Notes under the pieces: model-generated
Seen by the model: only the letters and a program-made list of their open reading frames with translations
The model's database searches: none
What the model was told of the DNA's origin: nothing
Assembly: GCF_023715245.1 (NCBI RefSeq)
Contig: NZ_JAMBNV010000004.1
Coordinates: forward strand, 97,362-161,361
Reading direction: 5' to 3'
Origin: Sporosarcina luteola
GTDB taxonomy: Bacteria; Bacillota; Bacilli; Bacillales_A; Planococcaceae
DNA: 64,000 bases
Part shown: positions 16,575-26,383 of the stretch, piece after piece
How the letters are laid out: every line of letters begins with the position of its first letter
How positions within the stretch are numbered: position 1 is the first letter of the stretch
Program-made: the position numbers and the translations under genes

Positions 16575-17294
16575 TTAATTCGGTGAAGCTGCACCTAAAT
16601 ACGTTTTTACCAGACCGTCATCCCTTAATAAATCTCGTGATTGTCCGTGTAACTTCACCTCACCTACTTGTAAAACATAAGCCCGGTCAGATATAGCTAA
16701 AGCAGCCATTGCTAATTGCTCGACGACCATTACCGTCTTGCCAGATTTCTTCAACTCTAGTAGCGTGTCGAATATCTGTTTTACAAATATAGGTGATAAA
16801 CCCATGGATGGCTCATCAAGAATAACAAAATCAGGATCAGACATAAGCGCTCTGGATACTGCTAGCATTTGTTGCTCTCCACCGCTTAATGTACCCGCAT
16901 GCTGCCATCTTCTCTCCTTTAGTCTCGGAAATCTTTCATATTCTCTTTCTATAAGCTCTTGAATTTTTTGTTTTTCTTTTTTAATCGAAAACGCACCTAG
17001 AATTAGATTATCCTCTACAGACTGATCACCAAATACTTGACGGCCTTGAGGGACATGGGATATCCCAACCCCTAAAATTTTATGAGCAGGTGTACCTGTA
17101 ATCACGTTATCTTTATAGCGAATCGTACCCTCCTTCGCCTTCAGCAACCCCGTTATCGCTTTCAATAGCGTAGTTTTTCCGGCCCCATTAGGACCAATAA
17201 CAGCAACAATTTCACCCTCATTCACTTCCATTGTCACATTGTGTAAAGCGGATGCCCGACCATAACTAACTGATAGATTTTGTACCTGCAACAA
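16575..17294 (-). CDS. livF: LivF-type ABC transporter ATPase
   Basis: A 239-residue ATPase of the branched-chain-amino-acid-type import family. It has Walker A GPNGAGKTT near residue 35, signature LSGGEQQMLAVSRAL, and Walker B FVILDEPSMGLSP. It pairs with the LivG half of the upstream fusion protein to power the importer. The start is a TTG inside the end of the upstream gene, so the two overlap by 29 bases and are probably translationally coupled. An ATG-initiated form is not available nearby. Confidence 0.88.
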   Translation of the reverse strand: MLQVQNLSVSYGRASALHNVTMEVNEGEIVAVIGPNGAGKTTLLKAITGLLKAKEGTIRYKDNVITGTPAHKILGVGISHVPQGRQVFGDQSVEDNLILGAFSIKKEKQKIQELIEREYERFPRLKERRWQHAGTLSGGEQQMLAVSRALMSDPDFVILDEPSMGLSPIFVKQIFDTLLELKKSGKTVMVVEQLAMAALAISDRAYVLQVGEVKLHGQSRDLLRDDGLVKTYLGAASPN

Positions 17295-19080
17295 GCTGGT
17301 TCACCTCTTCCCCACCAAGATAGGCCTCAATTACTCTTGGATCGTTTTGAATAGTTTCAGGAGTTCCCTCACAAATTTTCTTACCAAAATCTAATACTGT
17401 AATATAATCACAAATATTCATAACGATATCCATATGATGCTCAACCAATATAATAGACAACCCTGCATTCTTCAGACGTTGGATGACATCCATGATTTTT
17501 TCAATTTCTTTTGGACTGGCCCCTGCTGCCGGTTCATCTAAAATAAGTAACGAAGGTTTTAAAGCTAACCCCCTAGCTATTTCAACTAATCGCTGTTCCC
17601 CATACGGCAAGTCAGATGCTTTTTCATGGGCTTTTTCTTCTAAGCCAACAATTCGTAAAAGATCATAGGCTTTTTGTGCATAATAGCGCTCTTCATCAGA
17701 AACTTGGCCTAGATATAATACGTTTTTCAGGAATCCTGTTTTGAAATGAAGATGAAAACCAACCATAACGTTCTGTAAAACGCTCATGTCTTCAAACAAC
17801 TGCAGGTTTTGGAACGTTCTCGTAATCCCTTCTTGCGCTATTCCATGAGGAGCATATTTTGTAATGTTCTTCCCTTTCCAAAGCAGGTTCCCGCCAGTCG
17901 GCATATAGACTCCGCTTAGGACGTTAACTGTCGTACTTTTACCTGAACCATTCGGGCCAATAATTCCGTGAACAATTCCACCCCAAACCTCGATTTCAAC
18001 ATCGTCGATCGCTTTTATTCCACCAAAATGCATTGAAATATTTTCAAGCTCCAGAAGCTTTCCATTAATCCCGTCAGGTAAATCGATTGTTGCCTCCCGA
18101 TCATCATGTAAGATTCCTAACTCAGTAGTAACTTTCTTACTAGAAAGCTTTTTAAAGAACGAAAGATTGGTGAAGGCACCCACGATACCATCTGGTAAAA
18201 GGATTAGTGCGACTAATAATATTCCACCAAAAATCATTAAATGATAATCTACAAAGTTGTGTAGGAATTGCGGTAACCCAACGATAATCGCTGTCCCTAT
18301 AATAGGTCCTATCTTTGTTCCTGATCCTCCGATAATAACCGCGATAAGGAACAGAATTGATAAATTCAATTCAAAAGTGGTACTACTTATAAACTGATTT
18401 TGAAAAGCGAAGAGCCCTCCACCTAAACCTGCTAAAAAAGCGGAAATTGAAAAGGCCAAAATTTTCCAACCTCGAACATTTATCCCTAGCACCTCTGAAG
18501 CAACCTCACTATTTCCAAAAGCAGTCATGGTCCGACCATAACGACCTCTAAAGATATTTGTTGCGCCTGCTGTAATAATTACAGCCAACAGACCAATAAA
18601 CCACATATACTCAATTGGACCAAGTTCAAAACCGAATAAGGATGGTTGCGAAGTTCTGACGCCTGCCGGACCTCCAGTGACATCTACCCAGCGGTTAGCT
18701 ATAATACCAACCAATTCTCCAAATGCAATTGTTACCATTGCCAAATAAGGACCTTTCGCTCGTAACGACAAAAGAGCTACCACGGCTCCAAATAAAGCAG
18801 CAACTAAAGCAGAGATAACAATACTTACGAAGAAATTCAATCCTACTTTCATGGTAAGTATTACAGATAAATAGGCTCCGATCGCATAAAACCCAACATG
18901 CCCCAAGGAAAGCTGTTTGGAGAGACCGACAAGTAGATTTAACCCGACGATGACAATGTAAGTAATTAAAAATGACTGGGCTACATGGATCGTATGAGCA
19001 TTATTAAAAACCCAAGGAAATGCATATAGGAGAACGAGCGGGATACCAATTTGATAAATCCACCATTTTGCTTTTGTCAT
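17266..19080 (-). CDS. Fused LivM permease and LivG ATPase
   Basis: A 604-residue protein. Residues 1 to about 320 are a polytopic permease of the LivM type (for example LSLGHVGFYAIGAYLS). Residues about 345-604 are a complete LivG-type ATPase with GPNGSGKST, LPYGEQRLVEIARGLA and LLILDEPAAGASP. No stop or ribosome site separates the halves; a charged linker of about 30 residues joins them. The fusion is genuine in this sequence and leaves the importer with LivH, LivMG and LivF rather than four separate parts. The transported substrate is not determinable; family members carry branched-chain amino acids, amides, urea or short acids. Confidence 0.88.
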   Translation of the reverse strand: MTKAKWWIYQIGIPLVLLYAFPWVFNNAHTIHVAQSFLITYIVIVGLNLLVGLSKQLSLGHVGFYAIGAYLSVILTMKVGLNFFVSIVISALVAALFGAVVALLSLRAKGPYLAMVTIAFGELVGIIANRWVDVTGGPAGVRTSQPSLFGFELGPIEYMWFIGLLAVIITAGATNIFRGRYGRTMTAFGNSEVASEVLGINVRGWKILAFSISAFLAGLGGGLFAFQNQFISSTTFELNLSILFLIAVIIGGSGTKIGPIIGTAIIVGLPQFLHNFVDYHLMIFGGILLVALILLPDGIVGAFTNLSFFKKLSSKKVTTELGILHDDREATIDLPDGINGKLLELENISMHFGGIKAIDDVEIEVWGGIVHGIIGPNGSGKSTTVNVLSGVYMPTGGNLLWKGKNITKYAPHGIAQEGITRTFQNLQLFEDMSVLQNVMVGFHLHFKTGFLKNVLYLGQVSDEERYYAQKAYDLLRIVGLEEKAHEKASDLPYGEQRLVEIARGLALKPSLLILDEPAAGASPKEIEKIMDVIQRLKNAGLSIILVEHHMDIVMNICDYITVLDFGKKICEGTPETIQNDPRVIEAYLGGEEVNQLVAGTKSIS

Positions 19081-19980
19081 TTAAAACTTCTCCTTTACTC
19101 GTTTTCCAAATAACCCTTGAGGAAGGACTGCTAAAATGACAAGAATTAAAAAGAACGCAGCAGCTTCTTTCATGGATGTACTATATAGAGCAAAGAGATT
19201 TTCTGATACACCTAGTAAAAGTCCTCCGATAAAAATGCCCCGTGGATTTTCGATACCGCCAATAATTGCAACCGCAAATGCTTTTAATCCAAGGAAAAGA
19301 CCAATAAATGCACCTGGATGTACCATAGGCCCGACTAAAACGCCACCTACTCCTGCTAAGGTACCTGCAATTATAAAAGCAATGGAAGCCATTAACCGTG
19401 GATTAATGCCCATTAGTGAAGCAGCATCCTTATTAAAGGCAACCGCTTCAAGCGCCTTTCCGAATAACGATTTCTTTAAGAAAACGTATAACAGTAACAT
19501 GATAACTGCGGCGCCAACTAGTACAAATATTTCATGATAACGGATTTTCAATATACCTAAATCTAAAATAGCGCGTCCAAATGGAGATGGGGCCATCAAA
19601 ACATCTCTTCCCCATATAAGCATAGCTACGTTTCTCACGACCATGGCAACGGCCACAGTACTTAATATCCAACCAATGGAATGCCAACTTCGTAACGGTC
19701 GAATAGCGACTTGTTCCAATGCCCAACCGGAAATACCCACTACGATGATTACCAATAGCAAGGATGCTATAAAGGCAATCCAAACACCCATGCCTGCTGC
19801 TGTTATTGCCGTAAAGGTAGATAATCCAATAAGTGAACCAAGCATGACAAAGTCACCTTGACCAAAGTTCATCGTTTTAGTTGTAATAAAAGTAATATAG
19901 TAGCCTTGGGCGATGATCGCATAAACACTTCCATACACTAACCCATTAATAATGGCTTTTAATACATCTGTTAAATCCAA
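19081..19980 (-). CDS. livH: LivH-type ABC transporter permease
   Basis: A 299-residue polytopic membrane protein with the family pattern MNFGQGDFVMLGSLIGLS near residues 37-54 and GGIENPRGIFIGGLLLG near the C-terminus. It forms the transmembrane channel with the LivM half of the next gene. The start is TTG with AAGGGGG 9 bases upstream. The next gene begins immediately after its stop. Two stem-loops lie in the 168-base gap between this gene and the binding-protein gene upstream. Confidence 0.87.
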   Translation of the reverse strand: MDLTDVLKAIINGLVYGSVYAIIAQGYYITFITTKTMNFGQGDFVMLGSLIGLSTFTAITAAGMGVWIAFIASLLLVIIVVGISGWALEQVAIRPLRSWHSIGWILSTVAVAMVVRNVAMLIWGRDVLMAPSPFGRAILDLGILKIRYHEIFVLVGAAVIMLLLYVFLKKSLFGKALEAVAFNKDAASLMGINPRLMASIAFIIAGTLAGVGGVLVGPMVHPGAFIGLFLGLKAFAVAIIGGIENPRGIFIGGLLLGVSENLFALYSTSMKEAAAFFLILVILAVLPQGLFGKRVKEKF

Positions 19981-20021
19981 AGCAAACGTCCCCCTTGTAA
20001 TTTGCTACAGAAAACAGCAAA

Positions 20022-20090
20022 GGTGAAAAGGGAAATCTTCGTATGGACTCCCCTTTACACCAGAACAAATGCGCCTTGGCGTATTTGTTT
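20022..20090 (-). other. Stem-loops between the binding-protein gene and livH
   Basis: GGTGAAAAGGGA with TCCCCTTTACACC (20022-20061), then AACAAATGCG with CGTATTTGTT (20064-20090). They lack long T-runs. Such elements commonly hold binding-protein mRNA in excess over the permease mRNA. Confidence 0.5.
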
Positions 20091-20148
20091 CCTGTGCGCT
20101 GCGCTTTCGGCACAAAAAACATTTGATGAATATAGTTAAATAACTCGA

Positions 20149-21354
20149 TTATTCTGCTGAAATAATTTGTAAATCGTCGTTATATGTGGCAATGAATACT
20201 TCATCAATACCAAATGCTTCATGGTTTTCCTTTGTAAAAGGTGTTGATTTAATGGCTGTTACACCTTCAAAATCCGTGAAGGATTCAATTTGATCACGAA
20301 TTTTCTCACTATCCAAGCCAACCTTTTTTATTGCATCTAAGATAAGTTTTGCACTGTCATATCCTTGTGCAGTAGCAATAGGAAACACGTCTTCACCATA
20401 TGTGTCCACTACTTTTTGATGGAATTTTTTTGCTACTTCATTTTGATCAATCGTATAGGACTGTACAAAATACAAATCATCTTTCACAAGATCACCAACA
20501 AGATTTAATACAGTAGGATCACCTGTAGCCCAAGTCGCGTAGATAGGGGCATCTAACCCTTCGTTGAATCGAGCTTCCAGTAACTTCGCTGACTGTGGTG
20601 CAAGCCCGTAAAAGACGACTGCCTCCACCCCTGCATTATTCATTTCACGAATAGAAGGCTCGAGATTTAATTCCTTTGGATCAAAAGCTGAAATGACAGT
20701 TGGTTCCATATTGTAGTTTTCCTTCATTTGTTTAAGAATATCTTCCCGGCCACCTTGCCCGTATCCCTCTGTATCATGGATAACACCAAGTTTCGTAAGT
20801 CCTTGTTTATCGATCAGCTCTTTTAAAATAGCGGACACTTGAACCCCATCAAGAGGAGCCACACGGAAAATATAGTTTTTATCAGCATCCTTATATTCTT
20901 GTGTGATTTTTGTCCCTGTAGCTACTGGTACGACTTCAGGAATTTTCGCCTCTTGAACAAATGGAATATGTGCCATGGCATTTCCCGAGTTCGCAGGTCC
21001 AACTAGGGCTACAATGTTATCTTGATTGATTAACTTTTGAACAATCTCGATTGACTTTTCTGGTTTGGCTTCATCATCGTATAGAACTAAATTCGCTTGT
21101 TGCCCTTCAAAACCGCCAGCATCGTTAAACTCCTTAACAGCTAGGTCTACACCTCTTTTTACTCCTTCACCAAATAGAGCTGTTCCACCTGACATAGAAA
21201 TAGCTAATCCAATGTTAAAGGTATCCTGACCTTTAGAATCTACTGGATCACTAGTACTGGCGGAACCTGTTTCTTTTACCTGCGGACTACATCCAGCTAA
21301 AATTGTAAATAACACCATAAAGCCCACTAGAAAAATTGCGCTTGATTTTTTCAA
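20149..21354 (-). CDS. Substrate-binding lipoprotein of the liv-type importer
   Basis: A 401-residue type I periplasmic-binding-like protein. The signal peptide ends in the lipobox LAGC, with the lipidated Cys at 22. The mature part (IGLAISMSGGTALFGEGVKR) fits the Leu/Ile/Val-binding family, which also includes amide, urea and aromatic-acid binders. It is the first gene of the importer operon. The TTG start has GGGAGGAATT upstream. A SigA-type promoter with a catabolite-repression site directly downstream controls it. Confidence 0.87.
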   Translation of the reverse strand: MKKSSAIFLVGFMVLFTILAGCSPQVKETGSASTSDPVDSKGQDTFNIGLAISMSGGTALFGEGVKRGVDLAVKEFNDAGGFEGQQANLVLYDDEAKPEKSIEIVQKLINQDNIVALVGPANSGNAMAHIPFVQEAKIPEVVPVATGTKITQEYKDADKNYIFRVAPLDGVQVSAILKELIDKQGLTKLGVIHDTEGYGQGGREDILKQMKENYNMEPTVISAFDPKELNLEPSIREMNNAGVEAVVFYGLAPQSAKLLEARFNEGLDAPIYATWATGDPTVLNLVGDLVKDDLYFVQSYTIDQNEVAKKFHQKVVDTYGEDVFPIATAQGYDSAKLILDAIKKVGLDSEKIRDQIESFTDFEGVTAIKSTPFTKENHEAFGIDEVFIATYNDDLQIISAE

Positions 21355-21451
21355 AGTAATTCCTCCCCCTTTTTAATAAACCTAAAGTTACTCTCCCATC
21401 AACCATTCTATAGCTCGTCCCCCTTGGAACCACCTCCAATTTATGCAAGAG

Positions 21452-21498
21452 AGAAAGCGCTTTCAATTCATTTAATCAAATCTTATGAAAACTTGCAA
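21452..21498 (-). promoter_or_regulatory. Promoter and CcpA cre site of the liv-type operon
   Basis: On the minus strand TTGCAA (21493-21498) and TTAAAT (21470-21475) are 17 bp apart. Directly downstream, TTGAAAGCGCTTTCT (21452-21466) matches the cre consensus WTGNAANCGNWNNCW at every fixed position. A cre at the transcription start predicts repression by CcpA when a preferred sugar is present. Confidence 0.7.
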
Positions 21499-21529
21499 AC
21501 CTTTATTTCTGGGCATCTTACTAGATAAA

Positions 21530-21577
21530 GAGAAAAAACAGTCCAGGAATTCGGACTGTTAATTGATAACGCTTTCC
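21530..21577 (-). terminator. Terminator of the regulator gene, next to a second cre-like site
   Basis: AACAGTCC (21537-21544) pairs with GGACTGTT (21553-21560); T-rich sequence follows on the minus strand. At 21564-21577 the minus strand reads GGAAAGCGTTATCA, one mismatch from the cre consensus TGWAANCGNTNWCA. Confidence 0.7.
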
Positions 21578-21645
21578 AATATATGATACTGGCTTTTCTT
21601 TACGTCCGGATTTCCGTACTAGTGTCCGTATTTTCGGAAATTAGG

Positions 21646-22986
21646 TCAAAAGTTATATTTTTTCAACTTTTCATAAAACGTACTTTTACTTAAGCCTAAT
21701 ACCTTTGCAGCTTCTCTCCTACTAGGAAATGCCTGAAGGGTTTCAGATATGATATTCATCTCCAATTGTTCAACAGCTTGCTGCAGAGTTTGTGTATTGC
21801 TCGTATAGTATAGGGACTTGAGCCGGACTTCTTGAGGCAGGGCACTAGGCAGTACCACATCTCCATTTGTTAAATAGACTGCTGCTTGAATTACGTTATA
21901 CAATTCTCTCACATTCCCTGGCCAACTATATTCTTTTAAATATTGCATTGTCTCTGCTGCTATCGATAGATTACGCTTTCCCACTTTGGCAATTGTTCCG
22001 TGAAAAAAGTGACTTGTGATTTCCTCGAAGTCATCCATTCGCTGACGAAGCGGTGGAATTTGCAACGTAATTGCATGAATCCGATAATAGAGATCCTCGC
22101 GGAATTTCCCGGATTCCATTAAGGTTTTCAATGGTTGATTTACAGCAGCGATGATTCGGACATTTACTTTAATTGCTTTTTGTGACCCGATCGGCTCAAT
22201 CGTTCCTTCTTGGAGCACCCGCAATAATTCAACTTGCAGCGGTAGTGGCATGTCTCCTAAATCATCCAAGAACAAAGTACCGCCTTCAGCTTGATGGAAT
22301 CTCCCTTTTCTATGGCTATGTTCGGTAGATCCAACACTTCCAAAAAGCTCAAGTTCCAGAAAATCTACGGGTATTGCCGCACAATTCACCTTCACAAAAG
22401 GCTTGTCAGAGCGATTCGAGAGGTAATGAATACTCTGCGCAAACATTTCCTTACCTGTTCCACTTTCTCCTTGAATCAATACAGGTAAATCACTTGGAGC
22501 AATCATCTGAATCGTTTCTTTAACCGATCTGATCGAATCAGAAGATCCAAGGATATCCTGAAGTTGGAAGATCGCATTTTCTGTTGCATGACCTACCTTA
22601 ATTTTTTCCATTGTTGTTCTCACATGAGAGCTCAAGTTATGCCAATCGTTCAAATCTCTAAACATTACACTTCCGAAAGCCCCTACAATTTCTCCGTCAA
22701 CCTCCAATGGGACACGGTTCGCTAACATATAGGTTCCTTTTATAAAATGCGGCGATGCGATATGCACCTCACCTGTCTGTACAACTTCATGCATCCGGGA
22801 GTTTTCAATGACTTCTTCTACTGGCATTCCGATTGCTTTTTCACGAGTCGTTTCTAGGAACTTACAGTATTCTTCATTGATATATAAAATGTTCGCTTCT
22901 CTATCAACGACAACAAACCACTGAAATGCATTCTCCAATATCTCTAGTAAGACCGATTCCGTTAATCTATCCGTTACTGATGTCAT
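21646..22986 (-). CDS. PAS-AAA-Fis regulator lacking the GAFTGA loop
   Basis: A 446-residue regulator with a PAS sensor (about 1-110), a sigma54-activator-type AAA domain (about 140-370) and a Fis-type helix-turn-helix at the end (SRREAAKVLGLSKSTFYEKL). Walker A GESGTGKE and FREDLYYRI are normal. Where activators read GAFTGA after ELFG, this protein reads GSVGSTEHSHRKGRF. Its Walker B is LFLDD instead of LFLDE. It may therefore not activate SigL and could work like TyrR-type regulators (inference). It lies upstream of the liv-type operon with its own terminator. The second ATG was chosen, spaced from GGAGGGG. Confidence 0.82.
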   Translation of the reverse strand: MTSVTDRLTESVLLEILENAFQWFVVVDREANILYINEEYCKFLETTREKAIGMPVEEVIENSRMHEVVQTGEVHIASPHFIKGTYMLANRVPLEVDGEIVGAFGSVMFRDLNDWHNLSSHVRTTMEKIKVGHATENAIFQLQDILGSSDSIRSVKETIQMIAPSDLPVLIQGESGTGKEMFAQSIHYLSNRSDKPFVKVNCAAIPVDFLELELFGSVGSTEHSHRKGRFHQAEGGTLFLDDLGDMPLPLQVELLRVLQEGTIEPIGSQKAIKVNVRIIAAVNQPLKTLMESGKFREDLYYRIHAITLQIPPLRQRMDDFEEITSHFFHGTIAKVGKRNLSIAAETMQYLKEYSWPGNVRELYNVIQAAVYLTNGDVVLPSALPQEVRLKSLYYTSNTQTLQQAVEQLEMNIISETLQAFPSRREAAKVLGLSKSTFYEKLKKYNF

Positions 22987-23052
22987 CATACCCCTCCACC
23001 ACATTCCCCTTTTATTCTTATCTTCTCAAAATAATGAATATAGTGCAAACTA

Positions 23053-23100
23053 ATAAAAAAATAAGGTGGAATCCTTACGATATGAAGGATTCCACCTTAT
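23053..23100 (-). terminator. Terminator of the pst-phoU operon
   Basis: A perfect 16-bp stem, arms at 23061-23076 and 23085-23100, with eight bases of loop. On the minus strand it is followed by a run of T. Confidence 0.95.
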
Positions 23101-23108
23101 GTAATTAG

Positions 23109-23768
23109 TTATTGATTCAAATCATAAATCTGACCTTTTATTAAATATGCAGCGCTTTCGGCAATGTTTGTTATGTGGTCGGCTGTTCGTTCAAGAAAGC
23201 GATTGATGAACAGTAATTGGACGAGCTGTGTTGTTTCTTCCGGGTGTTGGCGTAAGTATTCAGTAATGCTCTTATATGTTTCTGCGTAGGCATTGTCGAC
23301 TTGATCGTCTAGAGCGGCGACTTCTTTAGCAAGAGCCATGTTCCCATCGATGAATGCGGACACGGCCATATTCAGCATTTTAAGGGATGTCTCATTCATT
23401 TGCTCAAGCTTTGTAATGTTCATCAGTGATTCGGTCTTTCCGATTTTAGCAGTCGCTTTTGCAATGTTTACAGCAAAATCGGCAATACGTTCGATATCAG
23501 AAGTGATTTTTAGTGATGCGATGATTCTTCGTAGATCTGTTGCAAAAGGTTGCTCTTTTGCAATAAGCCATACAGCAAATTGGTTGATTTCCTGGTCAAG
23601 ATTATCAATGGCTGTGTCTTCATCGATGACTCGCAATGCCAATTCAATATCTTGTGTCTTAAACGCAGTGAACGCTTTCTCAAATGCGGATATGGTAAGT
23701 TTGTTCATCTCCAACATTTTGTTTTGTAATTCTTGCAAGTTCTTGTCAAAGTTCTTCCTTGCGTTCAT
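23109..23768 (-). CDS. phoU: Phosphate signalling protein PhoU
   Basis: A 219-residue all-helical protein with two PhoU repeats, each with the metal-binding pattern E/DxxxD (for example RVIDEDTAIDNLDQEIN and NMALAKEVAALDDQVDNAY). PhoU links the Pst importer to the phosphate-sensing two-component system and limits phosphate uptake. It is the last gene of the pst operon and is followed by a very strong terminator. The ATG at 23768 is preferred over an upstream GTG, because AAGGGG is 8 bases before it. Confidence 0.93.
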   Translation of the reverse strand: MNARKNFDKNLQELQNKMLEMNKLTISAFEKAFTAFKTQDIELALRVIDEDTAIDNLDQEINQFAVWLIAKEQPFATDLRRIIASLKITSDIERIADFAVNIAKATAKIGKTESLMNITKLEQMNETSLKMLNMAVSAFIDGNMALAKEVAALDDQVDNAYAETYKSITEYLRQHPEETTQLVQLLFINRFLERTADHITNIAESAAYLIKGQIYDLNQ

Positions 23769-23800
23769 GAAAGTCACCCCTTGATTATAATCTTGGTTAA

Positions 23801-24568
23801 TTAACCAAAACGGCCAGTTACATAATCTTCTGTTCTTTGGTCTTTCGGATTTGAAAACACGTTATTTGTTGCATCATATTCAACAATTTCTCCACTAAGG
23901 AAGAAAGCTGTTTTGTCTGATACCCTTGCAGCCTGTTGCATATTGTGTGTTACGATTACAATTGTATATTCTTTTTTTAATTGTGCAATCAATTCTTCAA
24001 CTTTTAATGTAGAAATCGGGTCAAGTGCCGAAGTAGGCTCATCCATTAGAATAACGTCTGGCTTCATCGCAATTGCACGGGCAATACAAACCCTTTGCTG
24101 TTGACCGCCTGATAGACCGAGTGCCGATGACTTGAGACGGTCTTTCACTTCATCCCAAATCGCAGCACCACGGAGGCTCTCTTCAACAATCTTGTTCAAT
24201 TCTTTCTTATTTTTAATGCCTTGCGTCCGAGGTCCGTAAGCGACATTATCATAAATGCTCATTGGGAATAAATTAGGTTTTTGGAATACCATTCCGACTA
24301 CTGTACGTAATTTAATGACATCATTGGATTTATAAATATCTTCATTGTCGATTACAATATCCCCGGTGATTTTCACCCCATCGATTAGATCATTCATCCT
24401 GTTGAGCGTACGTAGAAAAGTGGACTTTCCACAACCGGATGGTCCGATTAACGCTGTCACTTTCTTTTCATCAATATCTAACGAAACATTAAACAGTGCC
24501 TGTTTATCTCCGTAAAAAAGACTCAAATCTTTTACACTGATTTTTGCCGTTTTCTCTGACTGCTTCAT
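23801..24568 (-). CDS. pstB: Phosphate ABC transporter ATPase PstB
   Basis: A 255-residue ATPase. Walker A is GPSGCGKST near residues 38-46, the signature [16 protein letters not shown] and Walker [13 protein letters not shown]. The closing sequence [10 protein letters not shown] is characteristic of PstB. It drives high-affinity phosphate import through PstC and PstA. It lies 34 bases downstream of pstA and 32 bases upstream of phoU in the same operon. Confidence 0.96.
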   Translation of the reverse strand: MKQSEKTAKISVKDLSLFYGDKQALFNVSLDIDEKKVTALIGPSGCGKSTFLRTLNRMNDLIDGVKITGDIVIDNEDIYKSNDVIKLRTVVGMVFQKPNLFPMSIYDNVAYGPRTQGIKNKKELNKIVEESLRGAAIWDEVKDRLKSSALGLSGGQQQRVCIARAIAMKPDVILMDEPTSALDPISTLKVEELIAQLKKEYTIVIVTHNMQQAARVSDKTAFFLSGEIVEYDATNNVFSNPKDQRTEDYVTGRFG

Positions 24569-24602
24569 AAGCGCTACATTTCCTCCTTTACTTCTAGCAA
24601 CA

Positions 24603-25427
24603 TCAATAATCTGCTTTATTTAGTTTCTTGGATATGAACGTAGCTGAGAAGTTCAATATCAAGATGATGACGATTAATACGATTCCGATCGCGGCTGCCA
24701 GTTCTATATCCCCCGCCTCCTGTGTAACTAAATAGGAGTGAACCGTCAGTGTCCTCGCGGAAGAGAAGATGCTTGCAGGCATAGCCGCCACAGTTCCAGC
24801 GGTTAAAAATATCGCAGCCGACTCGCCGACAATCCGCCCCATGGAAAGGATGATCCCTGATAGGATTCCAGGCATTGAACTTGGCAAGATGACTTTCATT
24901 AGTGTTTGAAGTTTAGTTGTACCTAAAGCCAAAGAGCCTTCACGGTACGTTTGAGGGACCGTTTTCAATGCTTCTTCTGTCGTTCGTATGACGACAGGCA
25001 ATACAATAATCGTCAACGTCAATGACGCCGCGATGATCGACATGCCAAGCTTTAACGTCGTAACAAAGAATACGGCACCGAATAATCCATAGATGATTGA
25101 TGGAATCCCTGTTAAGCTTTCTGTAGCAAAACGGATCGTTTTAACAAGCCTGCCTTGTTTAGCGTATTCTTGAAGATAGACTGCCGCTAAAACTCCGATC
25201 GGTGTTGCAATAACAAGTGAAATGACGATTGTATACACGGTTGTAACGATCATTGGCCAAATGCCACCGCCGCCTGTCGGTGAATAGTCGCCAAAGATGA
25301 ATTCGAAATTGATGAGTCGGAATCCTTTATAAAAGATGAATCCTACAATCAGCAAAAGAATACCAACCGTGACGAAAGCCGAAAACCATAGAAGCCCGCG
25401 CAATACATTATCCTTAAACATCCTCAT
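24603..25427 (-). CDS. pstA: Phosphate ABC transporter permease PstA
   Basis: A 274-residue permease with six hydrophobic segments and the cytoplasmic EAA loop [20 protein letters not shown] that contacts PstB. The start [11 protein letters not shown] at 25427 lies two bases after the pstC stop codon, with AAGGGGTG as ribosome site. An in-frame start inside pstC is less likely. It forms the phosphate channel with PstC. Confidence 0.94.
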   Translation of the reverse strand: MRMFKDNVLRGLLWFSAFVTVGILLLIVGFIFYKGFRLINFEFIFGDYSPTGGGGIWPMIVTTVYTIVISLVIATPIGVLAAVYLQEYAKQGRLVKTIRFATESLTGIPSIIYGLFGAVFFVTTLKLGMSIIAASLTLTIIVLPVVIRTTEEALKTVPQTYREGSLALGTTKLQTLMKVILPSSMPGILSGIILSMGRIVGESAAIFLTAGTVAAMPASIFSSARTLTVHSYLVTQEAGDIELAAAIGIVLIVIILILNFSATFISKKLNKADY

Positions 25428-25428
25428 T

Positions 25429-26343
25429 TTAGTGAGCACCCCTTGCGCTGATTTTTGCCAAAACAAAATTTAAAATCAAGATAAAGGAGAACAACACGAT
25501 ACCTGTCGCAAATAACATTTCCTGATGTACGCCTGCCGCATAACCCATTTCCAAAGCGATATTAGTCGTTAATGGGCGGACACTGTCAGTCAGACTTGTA
25601 GGCGTGATCAAACTGTTTCCTGCTATCAAAATGACCGCCATCGTTTCACCAATCGCTCTCCCTAAGCCTAAAACGATGGCTGCCATAATACCGGACTTGG
25701 CTGCAGGTACAACCACTTTAAATATCGTGCCGATTTCAGAAGCACCGAGTGCCAAAGAACCTTCCCGATATGTTTTTGGAACAGCGCGGATCGCCGTTTC
25801 AGCAACCGTCACAATTGTAGGAAGCATCATGATCGCTAATACGATAATGACAGCCAATAAGCTTTGCCCTTTCACTAATCCTAAATTGTTCTGCAAAAAC
25901 GGCACGATAATCGCAAGTCCAAAAACACCATACAGAACAGATGGAATCCCGGCAAGTAACTGCACGGCTGGCGATATGATTTTAGCAAACCGTTTCGGCG
26001 CGATTTCTGAAAGGAAGATCGCTGTGAATAAACCAATCGGTACCCCGATAAGCAGCGCCCCGATTGTCGCATAAATAGAAGCGACGATCATTGGGAATAT
26101 CCCGAATTTATCCTCACTTGGCACCCAATCCACTCCGAAGATGAAGTCGAAAAAGCTGTACCCCTCTGCAATGAACGGATGGGAGCCTCGATAAAATACA
26201 AATCCTACGATTAACAGCAAACTTAGAACTGATAAAAGTGCACAGAATAAGAAAAGCTTTGATGATAAACTTTCCAACATATATTTCCTTCTATTTGATT
26301 TACCGTTACCTATGTTTTGTTTTTCAATAGGCGGGCTTGTCAT
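25429..26343 (-). CDS. pstC: Phosphate ABC transporter permease PstC
   Basis: A 304-residue permease with an N-terminal cytoplasmic tail rich in polar residues and about six membrane segments. The EAA loop [20 protein letters not shown] near residue 195 closely parallels that of PstA. The ATG is preceded by GGAGGG. The downstream gene pstA begins two bases after its stop. Together they form the channel of the high-affinity phosphate importer. Confidence 0.94.
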   Translation of the reverse strand: MTSPPIEKQNIGNGKSNRRKYMLESLSSKLFLFCALLSVLSLLLIVGFVFYRGSHPFIAEGYSFFDFIFGVDWVPSEDKFGIFPMIVASIYATIGALLIGVPIGLFTAIFLSEIAPKRFAKIISPAVQLLAGIPSVLYGVFGLAIIVPFLQNNLGLVKGQSLLAVIIVLAIMMLPTIVTVAETAIRAVPKTYREGSLALGASEIGTIFKVVVPAAKSGIMAAIVLGLGRAIGETMAVILIAGNSLITPTSLTDSVRPLTTNIALEMGYAAGVHQEMLFATGIVLFSFILILNFVLAKISARGAH

Positions 26344-26383
26344 AGCTGCATCCCTCCGAGATCACTATTGGTGATAGACGTAA

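Noticed and set aside
21355..21540. A sigma54 -24/-12 promoter for the liv-type operon
   Set aside because: No GG-N10-GC pair with the required context was found; a SigA-type promoter overlapping a cre fits better.
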